13,935 nt of DNA from Synergistaceae bacterium (GCA_017394925.1 JAFPWQ010000052.1:1-13935), one strand, 5' to 3'; counted from the first letter of the stretch, positions 6,316 to 13,549 are shown. Notes: generated from the letters alone by a model not told the origin. A program made the numbers and translations.

Positions 6316-7380
6316 TTAAAGATATGATGATAATAACCGTCCTATACCTGATTTGATTTTGCTGATAAACGGGCGGTTAATTCTTTTCTCTTTCGTTTCT
6401 TCCGTGCAGTTGCTCAAATCCTGAATAAATACGTCTTCAAGTTCGCGTACTAATCTGGTTGAATACACGAAGGCTTGAACCTCGTAATTTATCTCGAAGC
6501 TCAGAGCGTCAAGATTGGCAGTTCCGACTGAGGCAACATGAGAATCGGCTATAAGAGTCTTTGCGTGAATGAATCTGTCCCGGTAGATAAATATCTTTAT
6601 GCCGTGTCTGAGCAGTGAGTCTATATATGACTGTGAAGCCCATGACACTAACGGATGATTTGACCATGACGGAATGATTATACGAACATCAACGCCATTT
6701 AATGCGGCCATGTGCAAAGCGTTCAGAAATTTTTTGTCGGGAACGAAATACGGAGTAGTGATCCAGATTCTTTTTTTTGCTGAGTTAATTATGCGCACAT
6801 ATTCATCTGCAACGGCTCTGAATTCTTTTCCTGTTCCCCCTGCAATAATTCTTACAGGCACATCATCACATGACCCGTCAATGCACGGCCTGAATAATTC
6901 ACTGTCATGATGTCCTTTATTCCACATGCTGAAAAATATTCTCTCAAGCTCATGAACTGCATCACCTTTAATTTTCAGGTGCGTATCCCTCCATTGTTTG
7001 AGATATACGTCCCCAATGTTAAAGCCTCCGAGAAAGCCTGTAATGCCGTCAACAGTGATAATTTTTCTGTGATCTCTGTGAATCGTGAAGGGCATGAACA
7101 TTTGCAGATTGATGCCTGAATCTTTAAGTTCGCGTTTGAATCTTTTGCTCAGTCTCCAGCTGCCTGCAGAATCAAGAATCATTCTGACTGTTACGCCTTT
7201 GCGTGAGCGTTCCATGAGAATATTTTTGATTGCGTTGCCTGTTTCATCGTCATGGAATGAAAAGTATTCGAGATTGATAAAACGTTCTGCATGACTGAGA
7301 GCGTTTTTGATTGCTGAAAAAGTTTCGTGGCCGCTTAATAGAAGCCTGATGTTGTTATTGAGCGTGATATTATTCTGCAT
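6316..7380 (-). CDS. cls: Phospholipase D-like protein, probable cardiolipin synthase
   Basis: A 354-residue PLD-superfamily enzyme with two HKD active sites. The first has His104, Lys106 and Asp111 and is followed by GFLGGFN. The second has His272, Lys274 and Asp279 and is followed by SVGTANLD. Between and after them, TTPYFVPD (208-215), FEINYEV (295-301) and the terminal RLLSSYL match bacterial cardiolipin synthases, which transfer phosphatidyl groups between phospholipids. It lacks the two N-terminal membrane helices of ClsA-type enzymes, so it is closer to the short ClsB-like forms, or could be a different PLD-type lipase. There is no Shine-Dalgarno before the ATG and no alternative in-frame start; a TATAAT lies only 6 nt upstream. 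It sits 31 nt after the GNAT gene on the same strand. Confidence 0.85.
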   Translation of the reverse strand: MQNNITLNNNIRLLLSGHETFSAIKNALSHAERFINLEYFSFHDDETGNAIKNILMERSRKGVTVRMILDSAGSWRLSKRFKRELKDSGINLQMFMPFTIHRDHRKIITVDGITGFLGGFNIGDVYLKQWRDTHLKIKGDAVHELERIFFSMWNKGHHDSELFRPCIDGSCDDVPVRIIAGGTGKEFRAVADEYVRIINSAKKRIWITTPYFVPDKKFLNALHMAALNGVDVRIIIPSWSNHPLVSWASQSYIDSLLRHGIKIFIYRDRFIHAKTLIADSHVASVGTANLDALSFEINYEVQAFVYSTRLVRELEDVFIQDLSNCTEETKEKRINRPFISKIKSGIGRLLSSYL

Positions 7381-7386
7381 GAGACT

Positions 7387-7392
7387 ATTATA
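7387..7392 (-). promoter_or_regulatory. TATAAT box abutting the cls-like start (possible leaderless promoter)
   Basis: On the - strand a perfect TATAAT ends 6 nt before the ATG at 7380, so a transcript from it would start about at the start codon. The -35 region (near 7410-7416) matches the consensus poorly. It may be functional or chance in an AT-rich gap. Confidence 0.3.
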
Positions 7393-7411
7393 TACTCATG
7401 CATTTTAAGCC

Positions 7412-7990
7412 CTAAAAGAATCTCATGTACTGGATATATTTCTGCTGTTCTTCTTCTGCAAAACGCTCCCCGAACCTGTGAAATTTTTCGTTGATATAAA
7501 ACTGCTGTAATTTCTCATTGTCTTCGCAGTCAAGATAAATTATTCCGCCGCCTATTTGACGCTGAATATTCACGAGAACGTCATTAACGATGTCCATTAA
7601 CTGACTGCCTGCAATGCGTCTGCCGTCATCAACGCCGAAATTTTTTCCGAACTGCGCGATAAGAAATGCTGAGGCCATGTAATCACCTGCTGCCCTGTCC
7701 AGACGTGCAAACCGTTCAAGTTTTCTGCGTGAAGAGCTGCTCAAACCTGCACCTGGAATCGATACAGCTTTATGTGTCAGAGCGAAACAGCCGAGAATCT
7801 GACCGTCATTTAAATCAATTGCCAGATACGTTACAGCTACTTTTTTGCGGGCAAAATCTATAGCTCTGTTTCTGACAAAATTTTCTATTGCCGGATTAAC
7901 AGGGCTGGAAAAAGTTTTCAGAAAGAGTTTCAGACGTTCTTCTCCAACACTGTCAAGCATCTCAAGAATGTTTTTCACTTCATGTTTCAT
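7412..7990 (-). CDS. GNAT-like acetyltransferase, putative toxin of a toxin-antitoxin-type pair
   Basis: A 192-residue protein with GNAT-fold features. It has a central strand with a conserved-looking IDLNDGQILGCFALTHK (58-74). An acetyl-CoA-loop region follows, with AFLIAQFGKNFGVDDGRRIAG (108-128) and the helix SQLMDIVNDVL. The IYLDCEDN strand (151-158) and LQQFYINEKFHRFG (161-174) are the typical C-terminal GNAT strand-helix. The N-terminal part (SPVNPAIENFVRNRAIDFARK, 29-49) resembles a group I recall of acetyltransferase-like proteins in gut Firmicutes that are encoded after a small partner. It overlaps the 66-residue gene by ATGA, so translation is coupled. Such pairs recall TacT-type toxins that acetylate aminoacyl-tRNA, but the target here is unknown and toxicity is inference. 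It could be an ordinary acetyltransferase. Confidence 0.75.
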   Translation of the reverse strand: MKHEVKNILEMLDSVGEERLKLFLKTFSSPVNPAIENFVRNRAIDFARKKVAVTYLAIDLNDGQILGCFALTHKAVSIPGAGLSSSSRRKLERFARLDRAAGDYMASAFLIAQFGKNFGVDDGRRIAGSQLMDIVNDVLVNIQRQIGGGIIYLDCEDNEKLQQFYINEKFHRFGERFAEEEQQKYIQYMRFF

Positions 7991-8187
7991 TTGCAGATTG
8001 TCCTGTTCTTTTCGTTAAGTTCAATGATTCTCAGTGTATCTTCCGGGTCTAAGTTCACTTTATATGTCGGTGCGCCTGCCGGTTTAACATAAGGGTCTGC
8101 CTCTGAAGCCTCTGCTGCTCTGATGAACGCTTCAACCTGTTCGGGTGTACGTAATACTACATTATGGAAAATGCTCGATACTGCCAT
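7987..8187 (-). CDS. Small protein, putative antitoxin partner of the GNAT-like protein
   Basis: A 66-residue protein, acidic in the middle, with a predicted helix RTPEQVEAFIRAAEASEADP (residues 13-32), a Pro/Gly-rich hinge (36-40) and a second helical segment near 47-60. I see no ribbon-helix-helix or helix-turn-helix that would mark a classic DNA-binding antitoxin. A strong AGGAGGGA (8197-8204) lies 9 nt before the ATG. It is the first gene of the unit, and its stop overlaps the acetyltransferase start by 4 nt. Its size, order and coupling fit an antitoxin made before and in excess of a toxin. The helix-hinge layout would suit wrapping a partner, but this is inference. Confidence 0.72.
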   Translation of the reverse strand: MAVSSIFHNVVLRTPEQVEAFIRAAEASEADPYVKPAGAPTYKVNLDPEDTLRIIELNEKNRTICK

Positions 8188-8222
8188 TATTATTTTTCCC
8201 TCCTGAATTCAAGTATATGAAA

Positions 8223-8228
8223 ATTATA
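8223..8228 (-). promoter_or_regulatory. -10 box of the small-protein/GNAT/cls unit
   Basis: A perfect TATAAT on the - strand would start transcription near 8216, about 28 nt before the ATG at 8187. No good -35 box lies 16-18 nt upstream, so an activator may be needed or the promoter may be weak. GTATA (8213-8217) and TATAC (8225-8229) form an inverted repeat spanning the -10 and start site, a possible autoregulatory operator. Confidence 0.45.
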
Positions 8229-8281
8229 CAGCAGTTACGCATGAAAGTTTCTGAATAAAAACGGGAGCTTTTTTGATAATA

Positions 8282-8310
8282 TTGCAAATTCTGACAATTA
8301 AACGTAAAAT
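8282..8310 (+). promoter_or_regulatory. Promoter of the aminotransferase-mnmA operon
   Basis: TTGCAA (8282-8287), a 17-nt spacer and TAAAAT (8305-8310) give a credible sigma-70 promoter, with a start near 8317 and a leader of about 35 nt. The -10 box lies within a near-perfect palindrome (8300-8318). Confidence 0.55.
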
Positions 8311-8318
8311 TTGCGTTT
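8300..8318. promoter_or_regulatory. 19-bp near-perfect palindrome over the -10 box (candidate operator)
   Basis: AAACG (8300-8304) and CGTTT (8314-8318) flank AAA/TTT around a central A, with one T/G mismatch pair (8305/8313). A repressor bound here would block the -10 element directly. No regulator gene adjoins it. Confidence 0.4.
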
Positions 8319-8351
8319 GAATATATACACGAAAGGACTTGAGAATAAATC

Positions 8352-9530
8352 ATGCCCAGCCTCAGCGACAGAGTTGGAACTTTCACGGACTCCGTAATAA
8401 GACGAATGACGAGAATCAGCATGAAGTACGGAGCAATAAATCTCTCACAGGGATTTCCTGACTGGGATCCTCCCGTAGAAATGACCGAAGCATTAGCCGC
8501 AGCAGCAAAGACAGGACCGCACCAGTATGCGATCACGTTCGGAGCGAAAAATTTCCGTGATGCAGTATGCGCGAAACAGAGCAAAATGATAGGACGTGAG
8601 ATTGACCCTGAGACCGAAATAGTAATCACATGCGGCTCAACTGAAGCAATGATGTCCGCAATGATGACGATATGCAACCCCGGCGATAAAGTTCTGGTGT
8701 TCTCACCGTTCTATGAGAATTACGGAGCAGATGCAATTCTTTCAGGTGCAAGCCCGATTTACGTTCCGTTAGTGCCGCCGACATATGACTATGATATTAA
8801 TATCATCGAGGACGGATTCAAACAGGGAGCAAAAGCAATCGTAATATGCAACCCGTCGAACCCGTGCGGAAAAGTTTTCACGAAGGAAGAACTCACAGAA
8901 ATAGGCAAACTCGCACTGAAATATGACGCGTATATCATCACCGATGAAGTTTACGAGCATATAGTCTTTGAGCCGTACAAGCATGTATACGCTTCAGCAT
9001 TACCGGGAATGTTCGATCATGTCATCACGTGCAATTCACTCTCTAAAACTTATTCAATTACGGGCTGGAGACTTGGCTATCTCATCGGGCCTGCAAAAGT
9101 TGTTGACGGAGCGCGCAAAGTTCATGACTTTCTGACCGTAGGAGCAGCGGCACCGTTACAGGAGGCAGCAGTTCGTGCTTTCCAGTTACCCGACAGCTAC
9201 TACAAGGAGCTTCAGGACAAATACACACGCAAGCGCAATCTCTTCATTGAGGGATTAGACAAAATCGGAATGAAGCATAATGTTCCGCAAGGCTCATATT
9301 TCGTCATGGTTGACATCTCGAATTTCTTAGAACTTCCGCAGTTCAAAGATTACACTGATTTAGAGTTCTGCGAATGGGTGATAAAGAACATCGGAGTTGC
9401 TGCAGTGCCCGGCTCAAGTTTCTTCAGAGAACCGATAAACAATTTAATCAGATTCCATTTTGCACGTTCAGACGAGACTTTGAACGAATGCATTAACAGA
9501 CTTAGCAAGTTAAGCGGCCTCTTAAAGTAA
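8352..9530 (+). CDS. PLP-dependent class I aminotransferase
   Basis: A 392-residue fold-type I aminotransferase of the aspartate/aromatic/kynurenine-type group. Marks in order are LSQGFPDWDPP (31-41), CGSTEAM (94-100; PLP phosphate), NPSNPCG (167-173; Asn170 contacts PLP), ITDEVYEH (196-203; Asp198 holds the pyridine N, Tyr201 the O3'), and SLSKTYSITGWRLGY (229-243). Lys232 is the Schiff-base residue and Arg240 a phosphate ligand. LIRFHFARSD (365-374) follows, with Arg367 binding the substrate carboxylate. The enzyme moves amino groups between an amino acid and a 2-oxo acid. The exact donor cannot be read off; methionine, aromatic or aspartate are all possible. AAAGGA (8332-8337) lies rather far (14 nt) from the ATG. 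mnmA begins 15 nt after its stop. Confidence 0.93.
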   Translation: MPSLSDRVGTFTDSVIRRMTRISMKYGAINLSQGFPDWDPPVEMTEALAAAAKTGPHQYAITFGAKNFRDAVCAKQSKMIGREIDPETEIVITCGSTEAMMSAMMTICNPGDKVLVFSPFYENYGADAILSGASPIYVPLVPPTYDYDINIIEDGFKQGAKAIVICNPSNPCGKVFTKEELTEIGKLALKYDAYIITDEVYEHIVFEPYKHVYASALPGMFDHVITCNSLSKTYSITGWRLGYLIGPAKVVDGARKVHDFLTVGAAAPLQEAAVRAFQLPDSYYKELQDKYTRKRNLFIEGLDKIGMKHNVPQGSYFVMVDISNFLELPQFKDYTDLEFCEWVIKNIGVAAVPGSSFFREPINNLIRFHFARSDETLNECINRLSKLSGLLK

Positions 9531-9545
9531 TACACGTTTTTTTCC

Positions 9546-10628
9546 ATGAGTATACTTGTGGCTATGAGCGGAGGTGTTGACAGCAGCGTCTCCGCTTATT
9601 TGATGACTCAGAAACACGATATATGCAGGGGAGCTACAATGCTTCTATTCCTGAATGAATCGCTCGGCATTTCAGGAAAATATCCGTGCTGTTCACGCGA
9701 GAATATAATCGATGCAAAGGCTGTATGTGATAAATTAGGGATTGAACACGAAATATTAAATTACATGGCCGGTTTTGAAGAGCATGTGATAAAAAAATTC
9801 GTGAGCGTCTATGAGTCCGGCGGAACTCCTAATCCCTGTATTGACTGCAATAAATACATGAAGTTTTCCTCCATGCTTGAACATGCAAATAAAACAGGTC
9901 TAGAGAAAATCGCAACAGGACATTACGCAATAATTGAACGCGATTCATCAGGGCTTTGGCTCTTACGCAAGGCACATGATTTAGACAGAGACCAGAGTTA
10001 TGTACTCTACATGCTGAATCAGAATCAGCTTGCACATACAGAATTTCCGTTAGGGTGCATGAAAAAATCACAAGTACGCGAGCTTGCCGAAAATTTGAAT
10101 TTCACCAATGCACATAAACATGATTCACAGGATATATGTTTTGTTCCTGACGGCGATTATGCCTCATTCATTCAGACTTACACCGGCCATGAATACCCAT
10201 CCGGGAATTTCATTGACACAAACGGAAAAGTAATAGGCGTTCACAAAGGCATAATTCATTACACGTCAGGGCAGAGACGCGGCTTAGGTGTAGCGGCAAA
10301 ATCAAGATTATATGTGTCAGACATAAACGCAGAGAATAACACGATAACGTTAGCTGATGATTCAGAATGCAGATTATATTCACGCGGCGTAATTGCGAAT
10401 CACATAAACCTGATTGCATTTGATGAATTACACGATAACTTTCATGCGCGTGTAAAGATTCGTTATCGTCAGAAGGAAATTCCTGCGGTGATAAATCAGA
10501 CCGGCCATGATGAATTGATTATCGAATTCTCAGAGCCTCAGAGAATGCCCGCAAAAGGACAGTCAGCAGTGATTTATGACGGTGATTATGTTATCGGCGG
10601 AGGGATAATCACGCGTAATATTTCATGA
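9546..10628 (+). CDS. mnmA: tRNA-specific 2-thiouridylase MnmA
   Basis: It activates U34 of Glu, Gln and Lys tRNAs with ATP and inserts sulfur to give 2-thiouridine. It shows the PP-loop SGGVDSS (8-14), the KYPCCS element (45-50), TPNPCIDCNKYMKF (94-107), ATGHYA (123-128), and the second catalytic site HDSQDICF (192-199) with Cys198. TSGQRRGLG follows and then the C-terminal beta-barrel. Cys101 aligns with the first catalytic Cys of E. coli (Cys102). Cys98 stands where E. coli has Asp99, giving a three-Cys set (98, 101, 198) that could ligate an Fe-S cluster. The 360-residue length is normal. I see no Shine-Dalgarno before the ATG, only a T-run; translation may use read-through coupling from the aminotransferase 15 nt upstream. 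Confidence 0.96.
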   Translation: MSILVAMSGGVDSSVSAYLMTQKHDICRGATMLLFLNESLGISGKYPCCSRENIIDAKAVCDKLGIEHEILNYMAGFEEHVIKKFVSVYESGGTPNPCIDCNKYMKFSSMLEHANKTGLEKIATGHYAIIERDSSGLWLLRKAHDLDRDQSYVLYMLNQNQLAHTEFPLGCMKKSQVRELAENLNFTNAHKHDSQDICFVPDGDYASFIQTYTGHEYPSGNFIDTNGKVIGVHKGIIHYTSGQRRGLGVAAKSRLYVSDINAENNTITLADDSECRLYSRGVIANHINLIAFDELHDNFHARVKIRYRQKEIPAVINQTGHDELIIEFSEPQRMPAKGQSAVIYDGDYVIGGGIITRNIS

Positions 10629-10630
10629 CA

Positions 10631-10668
10631 ATAAAAAATGCACCCCCTGAAATGAATCAGGAGATGCA
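10631..10668 (-). terminator. Rho-independent terminator of glgC
   Basis: On the - strand a 12-bp stem (10639-10650 with 10657-10668) closes a 6-nt loop and is followed by TTTTTTAT. The two C-A mismatches seen on the + strand are G-U pairs on the - strand, so the hairpin is fully paired only for glgC transcripts. It may also stop mnmA transcripts weakly. Confidence 0.85.
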
Positions 10669-10686
10669 AAAAATTTTCGTGATTCT

Positions 10687-12015
10687 TTAGCCCATTGTAT
10701 CCCAGCTCTGAGCTTCTTCTAACTTGTCGCTTCCGGTCAGATATAATTCTTTGGGAACTCCGAGCGCAACGATTCCCGATTTCGGATCAACATAGTAATT
10801 CTTTGCGTCCTCTTCAGGGTCTTCACCTATCACTGTACCGTCAGGGATAATATTATGACCGTCAATGATTGCCTTGCTGATTCTGCAGTTTCTTCCGATG
10901 ATAACATCATGGCCGATAATACTTTCTTTAACGACACTTCCCGCCTGAACGAGACAGTTACGCGCAAGAACGGAATTCGACACATCAGCACCGAAAATTC
11001 TGCTGCCTTCGGATAACATAACACGGTCAATATTCGCAGGATGTCCGCTGTCAGGATAGCAGTATGATGGTGGATCTCCATAGGACACTGTGCGAATCGG
11101 CCACATCGGGTTATAGAGCGTCATTTCTGATTCGTGTCCGATGAGTTCCATGTGCGCCTTCCAGTATGCATAGAGAGTTCCTACATCGCGCCAGTAAGGT
11201 TTGTCCGTTCTCCACTGGTGAATTAATTCCGTCTCTGCTGAAGGATGCGGAAGAATATTCGTTGAGAAGTCATAAGCGCATACTTTCATTCCGTGTTCTA
11301 CGAGATCAGGAATAATATCTTTGCCGAAATCATGACTCGTTTCTTCCTTCATTGCGTCATCATCAAGAGCTTCTTCAAGGACTTTACGCTCGAAAACGTA
11401 ATTTCCCATTGAGACATAGCTGTATCCCGGCCTGTTGGGAATCTCAGGCGGATTTGCAGGTTTCTCCATGAACTCGATTATGCGCCCGTTCTTGTCGGTC
11501 TTGATGCATCCGAATGCTGTAGCCTCTTCAACTGGTACGACATTTGCGGCAATAGTTACGTCTGCATGCTGTGCCATGTGATAAGCGATCATCTGGTCAA
11601 CATCCATTTTGTAGATGTGATCCGCTGCGAAGATACATACACGGTCAGCTCTGTAACGCGTTATCATGTGCTTGGCCTGATATACTGCGTCTGCTGTGCC
11701 CTGATACCAATGCTGTCCGCTCCACATCTGAGCCGGTATCGTCGTTACGAAGAAGTCTCTGCCTCTCATTGCTCCTCCGAACTGCCAGCCGCGTTCAATG
11801 TGCTCATTCAGTGACTGACTCTTGAACTGCGTGAGTACGTAGACTGCATAGATTCCGCTGTTGATGAGATTGGAGAGTGCAAAATCAATGATACGGTACT
11901 TTGCGGCGAAGTAAACTGCAGGTTTCGCGCGGTATTGTGTCAAGGGCATCAGGCGTTTTCCTTCTCCACCCGCAAGGACAACGCCGAGTACTCTTCCGTG
12001 TTTGCCTGTGTACAT
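10687..12015 (-). CDS. glgC: Glucose-1-phosphate adenylyltransferase GlgC
   Basis: It makes ADP-glucose from ATP and glucose-1-phosphate, the committed step of bacterial glycogen synthesis. The nucleotidyltransferase domain shows LAGGEGKRLMPLT (14-26), RAKPAVYFAAKYRIIDFALSN (29-49, substrate and allosteric region), WYQGTADAV near 103-111, FAADHIYKMD near 129-138 and FMEKPANP near 183-190. The C-terminal half has the hexapeptide-like left-handed beta-helix repeats (from about 335). The 442-residue length is typical of the family. AGGAGG (12029-12034) lies 13 nt upstream, slightly long. It is the last glycogen gene on this strand, separated from glgA by a hairpin, so its expression may depend on read-through or on a promoter I could not identify. 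Confidence 0.97.
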   Translation of the reverse strand: MYTGKHGRVLGVVLAGGEGKRLMPLTQYRAKPAVYFAAKYRIIDFALSNLINSGIYAVYVLTQFKSQSLNEHIERGWQFGGAMRGRDFFVTTIPAQMWSGQHWYQGTADAVYQAKHMITRYRADRVCIFAADHIYKMDVDQMIAYHMAQHADVTIAANVVPVEEATAFGCIKTDKNGRIIEFMEKPANPPEIPNRPGYSYVSMGNYVFERKVLEEALDDDAMKEETSHDFGKDIIPDLVEHGMKVCAYDFSTNILPHPSAETELIHQWRTDKPYWRDVGTLYAYWKAHMELIGHESEMTLYNPMWPIRTVSYGDPPSYCYPDSGHPANIDRVMLSEGSRIFGADVSNSVLARNCLVQAGSVVKESIIGHDVIIGRNCRISKAIIDGHNIIPDGTVIGEDPEEDAKNYYVDPKSGIVALGVPKELYLTGSDKLEEAQSWDTMG

Positions 12016-12040
12016 GATTAAAACTTAACCTCCTTTTGTT

Positions 12041-12083
12041 TATAAAAAATGCCCCCTGCAAATTTCACAAGGAGCATATTTTT
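12041..12083 (-). terminator. Hairpin terminator between glgA and glgC
   Basis: On the - strand, 12068-12077 pairs with 12049-12058 over 10 bp (two G-U pairs) around a 9-nt loop and is followed by TTTTTTATAAA. On the + strand the wobble pairs become mismatches. It lies 11 nt after the glgA stop and 33 nt before glgC. It likely ends or attenuates glgA transcription. Confidence 0.75.
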
Positions 12084-12088
12084 TTCGT

Positions 12089-13549
12089 TTACTGCATTAA
12101 TTCATCATAAAGATTCTTGTAGAGACCGGCTGATTTGTCCCATGTGAAATCTTCACGCATTCCCTCAAGCATGATTTCTTTCCACTGGACTTTATTGTTG
12201 TTGTAACGCTCAACTGCGCGCCTCAGTGCCCACATCATGCCGTCAACATCGCAGGTCAGGAACGTGAATCCATTTCCGCCTTCGGGTCTGTCAACATCGA
12301 ACACCGTATCACGAAGTCCGCCGACCTCACGCACTACGGGTACAGTGCCGTATCTCATTGAGATCATCTGACTCAGTCCGCACGGCTCAAATACAGAAGG
12401 CATAAGGAATATATCACCGCCAGCGTACATTAAGTGCGATAACGGCTCATCATAACCCCTGAATAATTTTATGCTCTGAGGATATGCTTCTGATGCCTGA
12501 ATGATTCCGTTCTCTATCCAGTCATTGCCCGAACCCAGAATCAATAATTTCGCTCCTGTCTCCGCGATCTGTCCGGCAGCATTGAAGACCATATCAAAAC
12601 CTTTCTGCTCAACGAGACGGCTTACGCATACGATAACGGGAGCTTCTGAATTCGGATCAAAACCGGCACGCTCAAGTAATGCTTTTTTGCATGCTGCCTT
12701 GCCTCTTAAATCTTTAACTGAGAATTTCGCAGGAATTGACTTATCCCCGTTAGGATCCCAGAATTTTACGTCAAGACCGTTGATTATGCCGCGTAATTTG
12801 CTTCTCTGCTGATAGAGAATCCCGGAAAGTTCACGCGTTGATTCGTAAGTTTGAATCTCATTCGCATATGTCGGTGATACTGTCGTTACTGCTGTTGCCG
12901 CAACTATTCCGCCTTTGAGCAAGTTCACCTGACCGTAGAATTCCATTGTGGACGAGTTGAAGCTCCATGGTTCAAGGCCGGATGCTTCGAGGAACGGGTA
13001 AGGCTCAAATATTCCCTGATAGGCGACATTGTGAAGGGTCATTATGCTTTTTCCGCCGGTCTGACGGTAGTGTCTGTGCCACGCTAATGCACAGGGAAGA
13101 AACGCGCTCGTCCAGTCGTGGCAGTGATAGATGTCCGGCTCCCAGTCTATTGCGTTCTTGAGTTCCAGTGCCTGCATACAGAATACCGCAAAGGGTGAAG
13201 CTGACCAGAAATTTAACTGCGAAGGATACTGACTGCCTGAATAATCTTCCGCGTCAAGGAAATATGTCGTTACTCCGTCAACACTTGCCTTGATTATATT
13301 CGCCGAATGAATACGCCAGTCATACGCCGCATACACTTTTGCCCTCACCGTTGTAGTCTTCACGCCAAGAGCCGCAACTCTCTCAAGGACTCCGGGCCAT
13401 GCGGGAGTTACTACACGGACATCAACACCTGCCTGACGCAATGCCTTAGGCAATGAACCTGCAACATCACCAAGCCCGCCGACTTTTGAGAAGGGAGCAA
13501 GTTCTGTTGTAACAAATAAAACTTTCACAGCACTACCGCTTTTCGTCAT
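12089..13549 (-). CDS. glgA: Glycogen synthase GlgA
   Basis: A GT5 glucosyltransferase that adds glucose from ADP-glucose to growing alpha-1,4-glucan. The N-terminal domain has the hallmark KVGGLGDVAGSLPKAL (22-37; Lys22 and the Gly-rich turn bind ADP-glucose) after the strand VLFVTTELAPFS. YHCHDWTSAFLP follows near 141-152, and TLHNVAYQG near 172-180. The C-terminal Rossmann domain has VSRLVEQKGFDM, FLMPSVFEPCGLSQMISMRYG and VREVGGLRDTV, all GT-B active-site segments. The 486-residue length is normal. AAAGGA upstream is 16 nt from the ATG, which is long, so the start is less certain; GTG at codon 8 is the next candidate. It follows glgP by 51 nt without a terminator, so the two are probably co-transcribed. 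Confidence 0.96.
   Translation of the reverse strand: MTKSGSAVKVLFVTTELAPFSKVGGLGDVAGSLPKALRQAGVDVRVVTPAWPGVLERVAALGVKTTTVRAKVYAAYDWRIHSANIIKASVDGVTTYFLDAEDYSGSQYPSQLNFWSASPFAVFCMQALELKNAIDWEPDIYHCHDWTSAFLPCALAWHRHYRQTGGKSIMTLHNVAYQGIFEPYPFLEASGLEPWSFNSSTMEFYGQVNLLKGGIVAATAVTTVSPTYANEIQTYESTRELSGILYQQRSKLRGIINGLDVKFWDPNGDKSIPAKFSVKDLRGKAACKKALLERAGFDPNSEAPVIVCVSRLVEQKGFDMVFNAAGQIAETGAKLLILGSGNDWIENGIIQASEAYPQSIKLFRGYDEPLSHLMYAGGDIFLMPSVFEPCGLSQMISMRYGTVPVVREVGGLRDTVFDVDRPEGGNGFTFLTCDVDGMMWALRRAVERYNNNKVQWKEIMLEGMREDFTWDKSAGLYKNLYDELMQ

Noticed and set aside
8262..8276. A-run, CGGGAGC and T-run resembling a terminator or the start of another TPP aptamer
   Set aside because: CGGGAGC cannot fold on itself into a GC stem, and none of the later THI-box elements follow.
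8296..8310. 15-nt stretch AATTAAACGTAAAAT also found at 5511-5525
   Set aside because: The second copy is in Lys/Arg-rich coding sequence of the TVP38-type gene. It is AT-rich and probably coincidental, not a shared operator.
8162..8677. 171-residue open frame on the - strand, overlapping the aminotransferase start and the 66-residue gene
   Set aside because: It is antisense to clearly conserved aminotransferase sequence, has no family features, and would cover the intergenic promoters.
11566..11825. Two overlapping + strand frames of just over 80 residues inside glgC
   Set aside because: They are shadows in the antisense of a well-conserved gene, with no own ribosome-binding site or family match.
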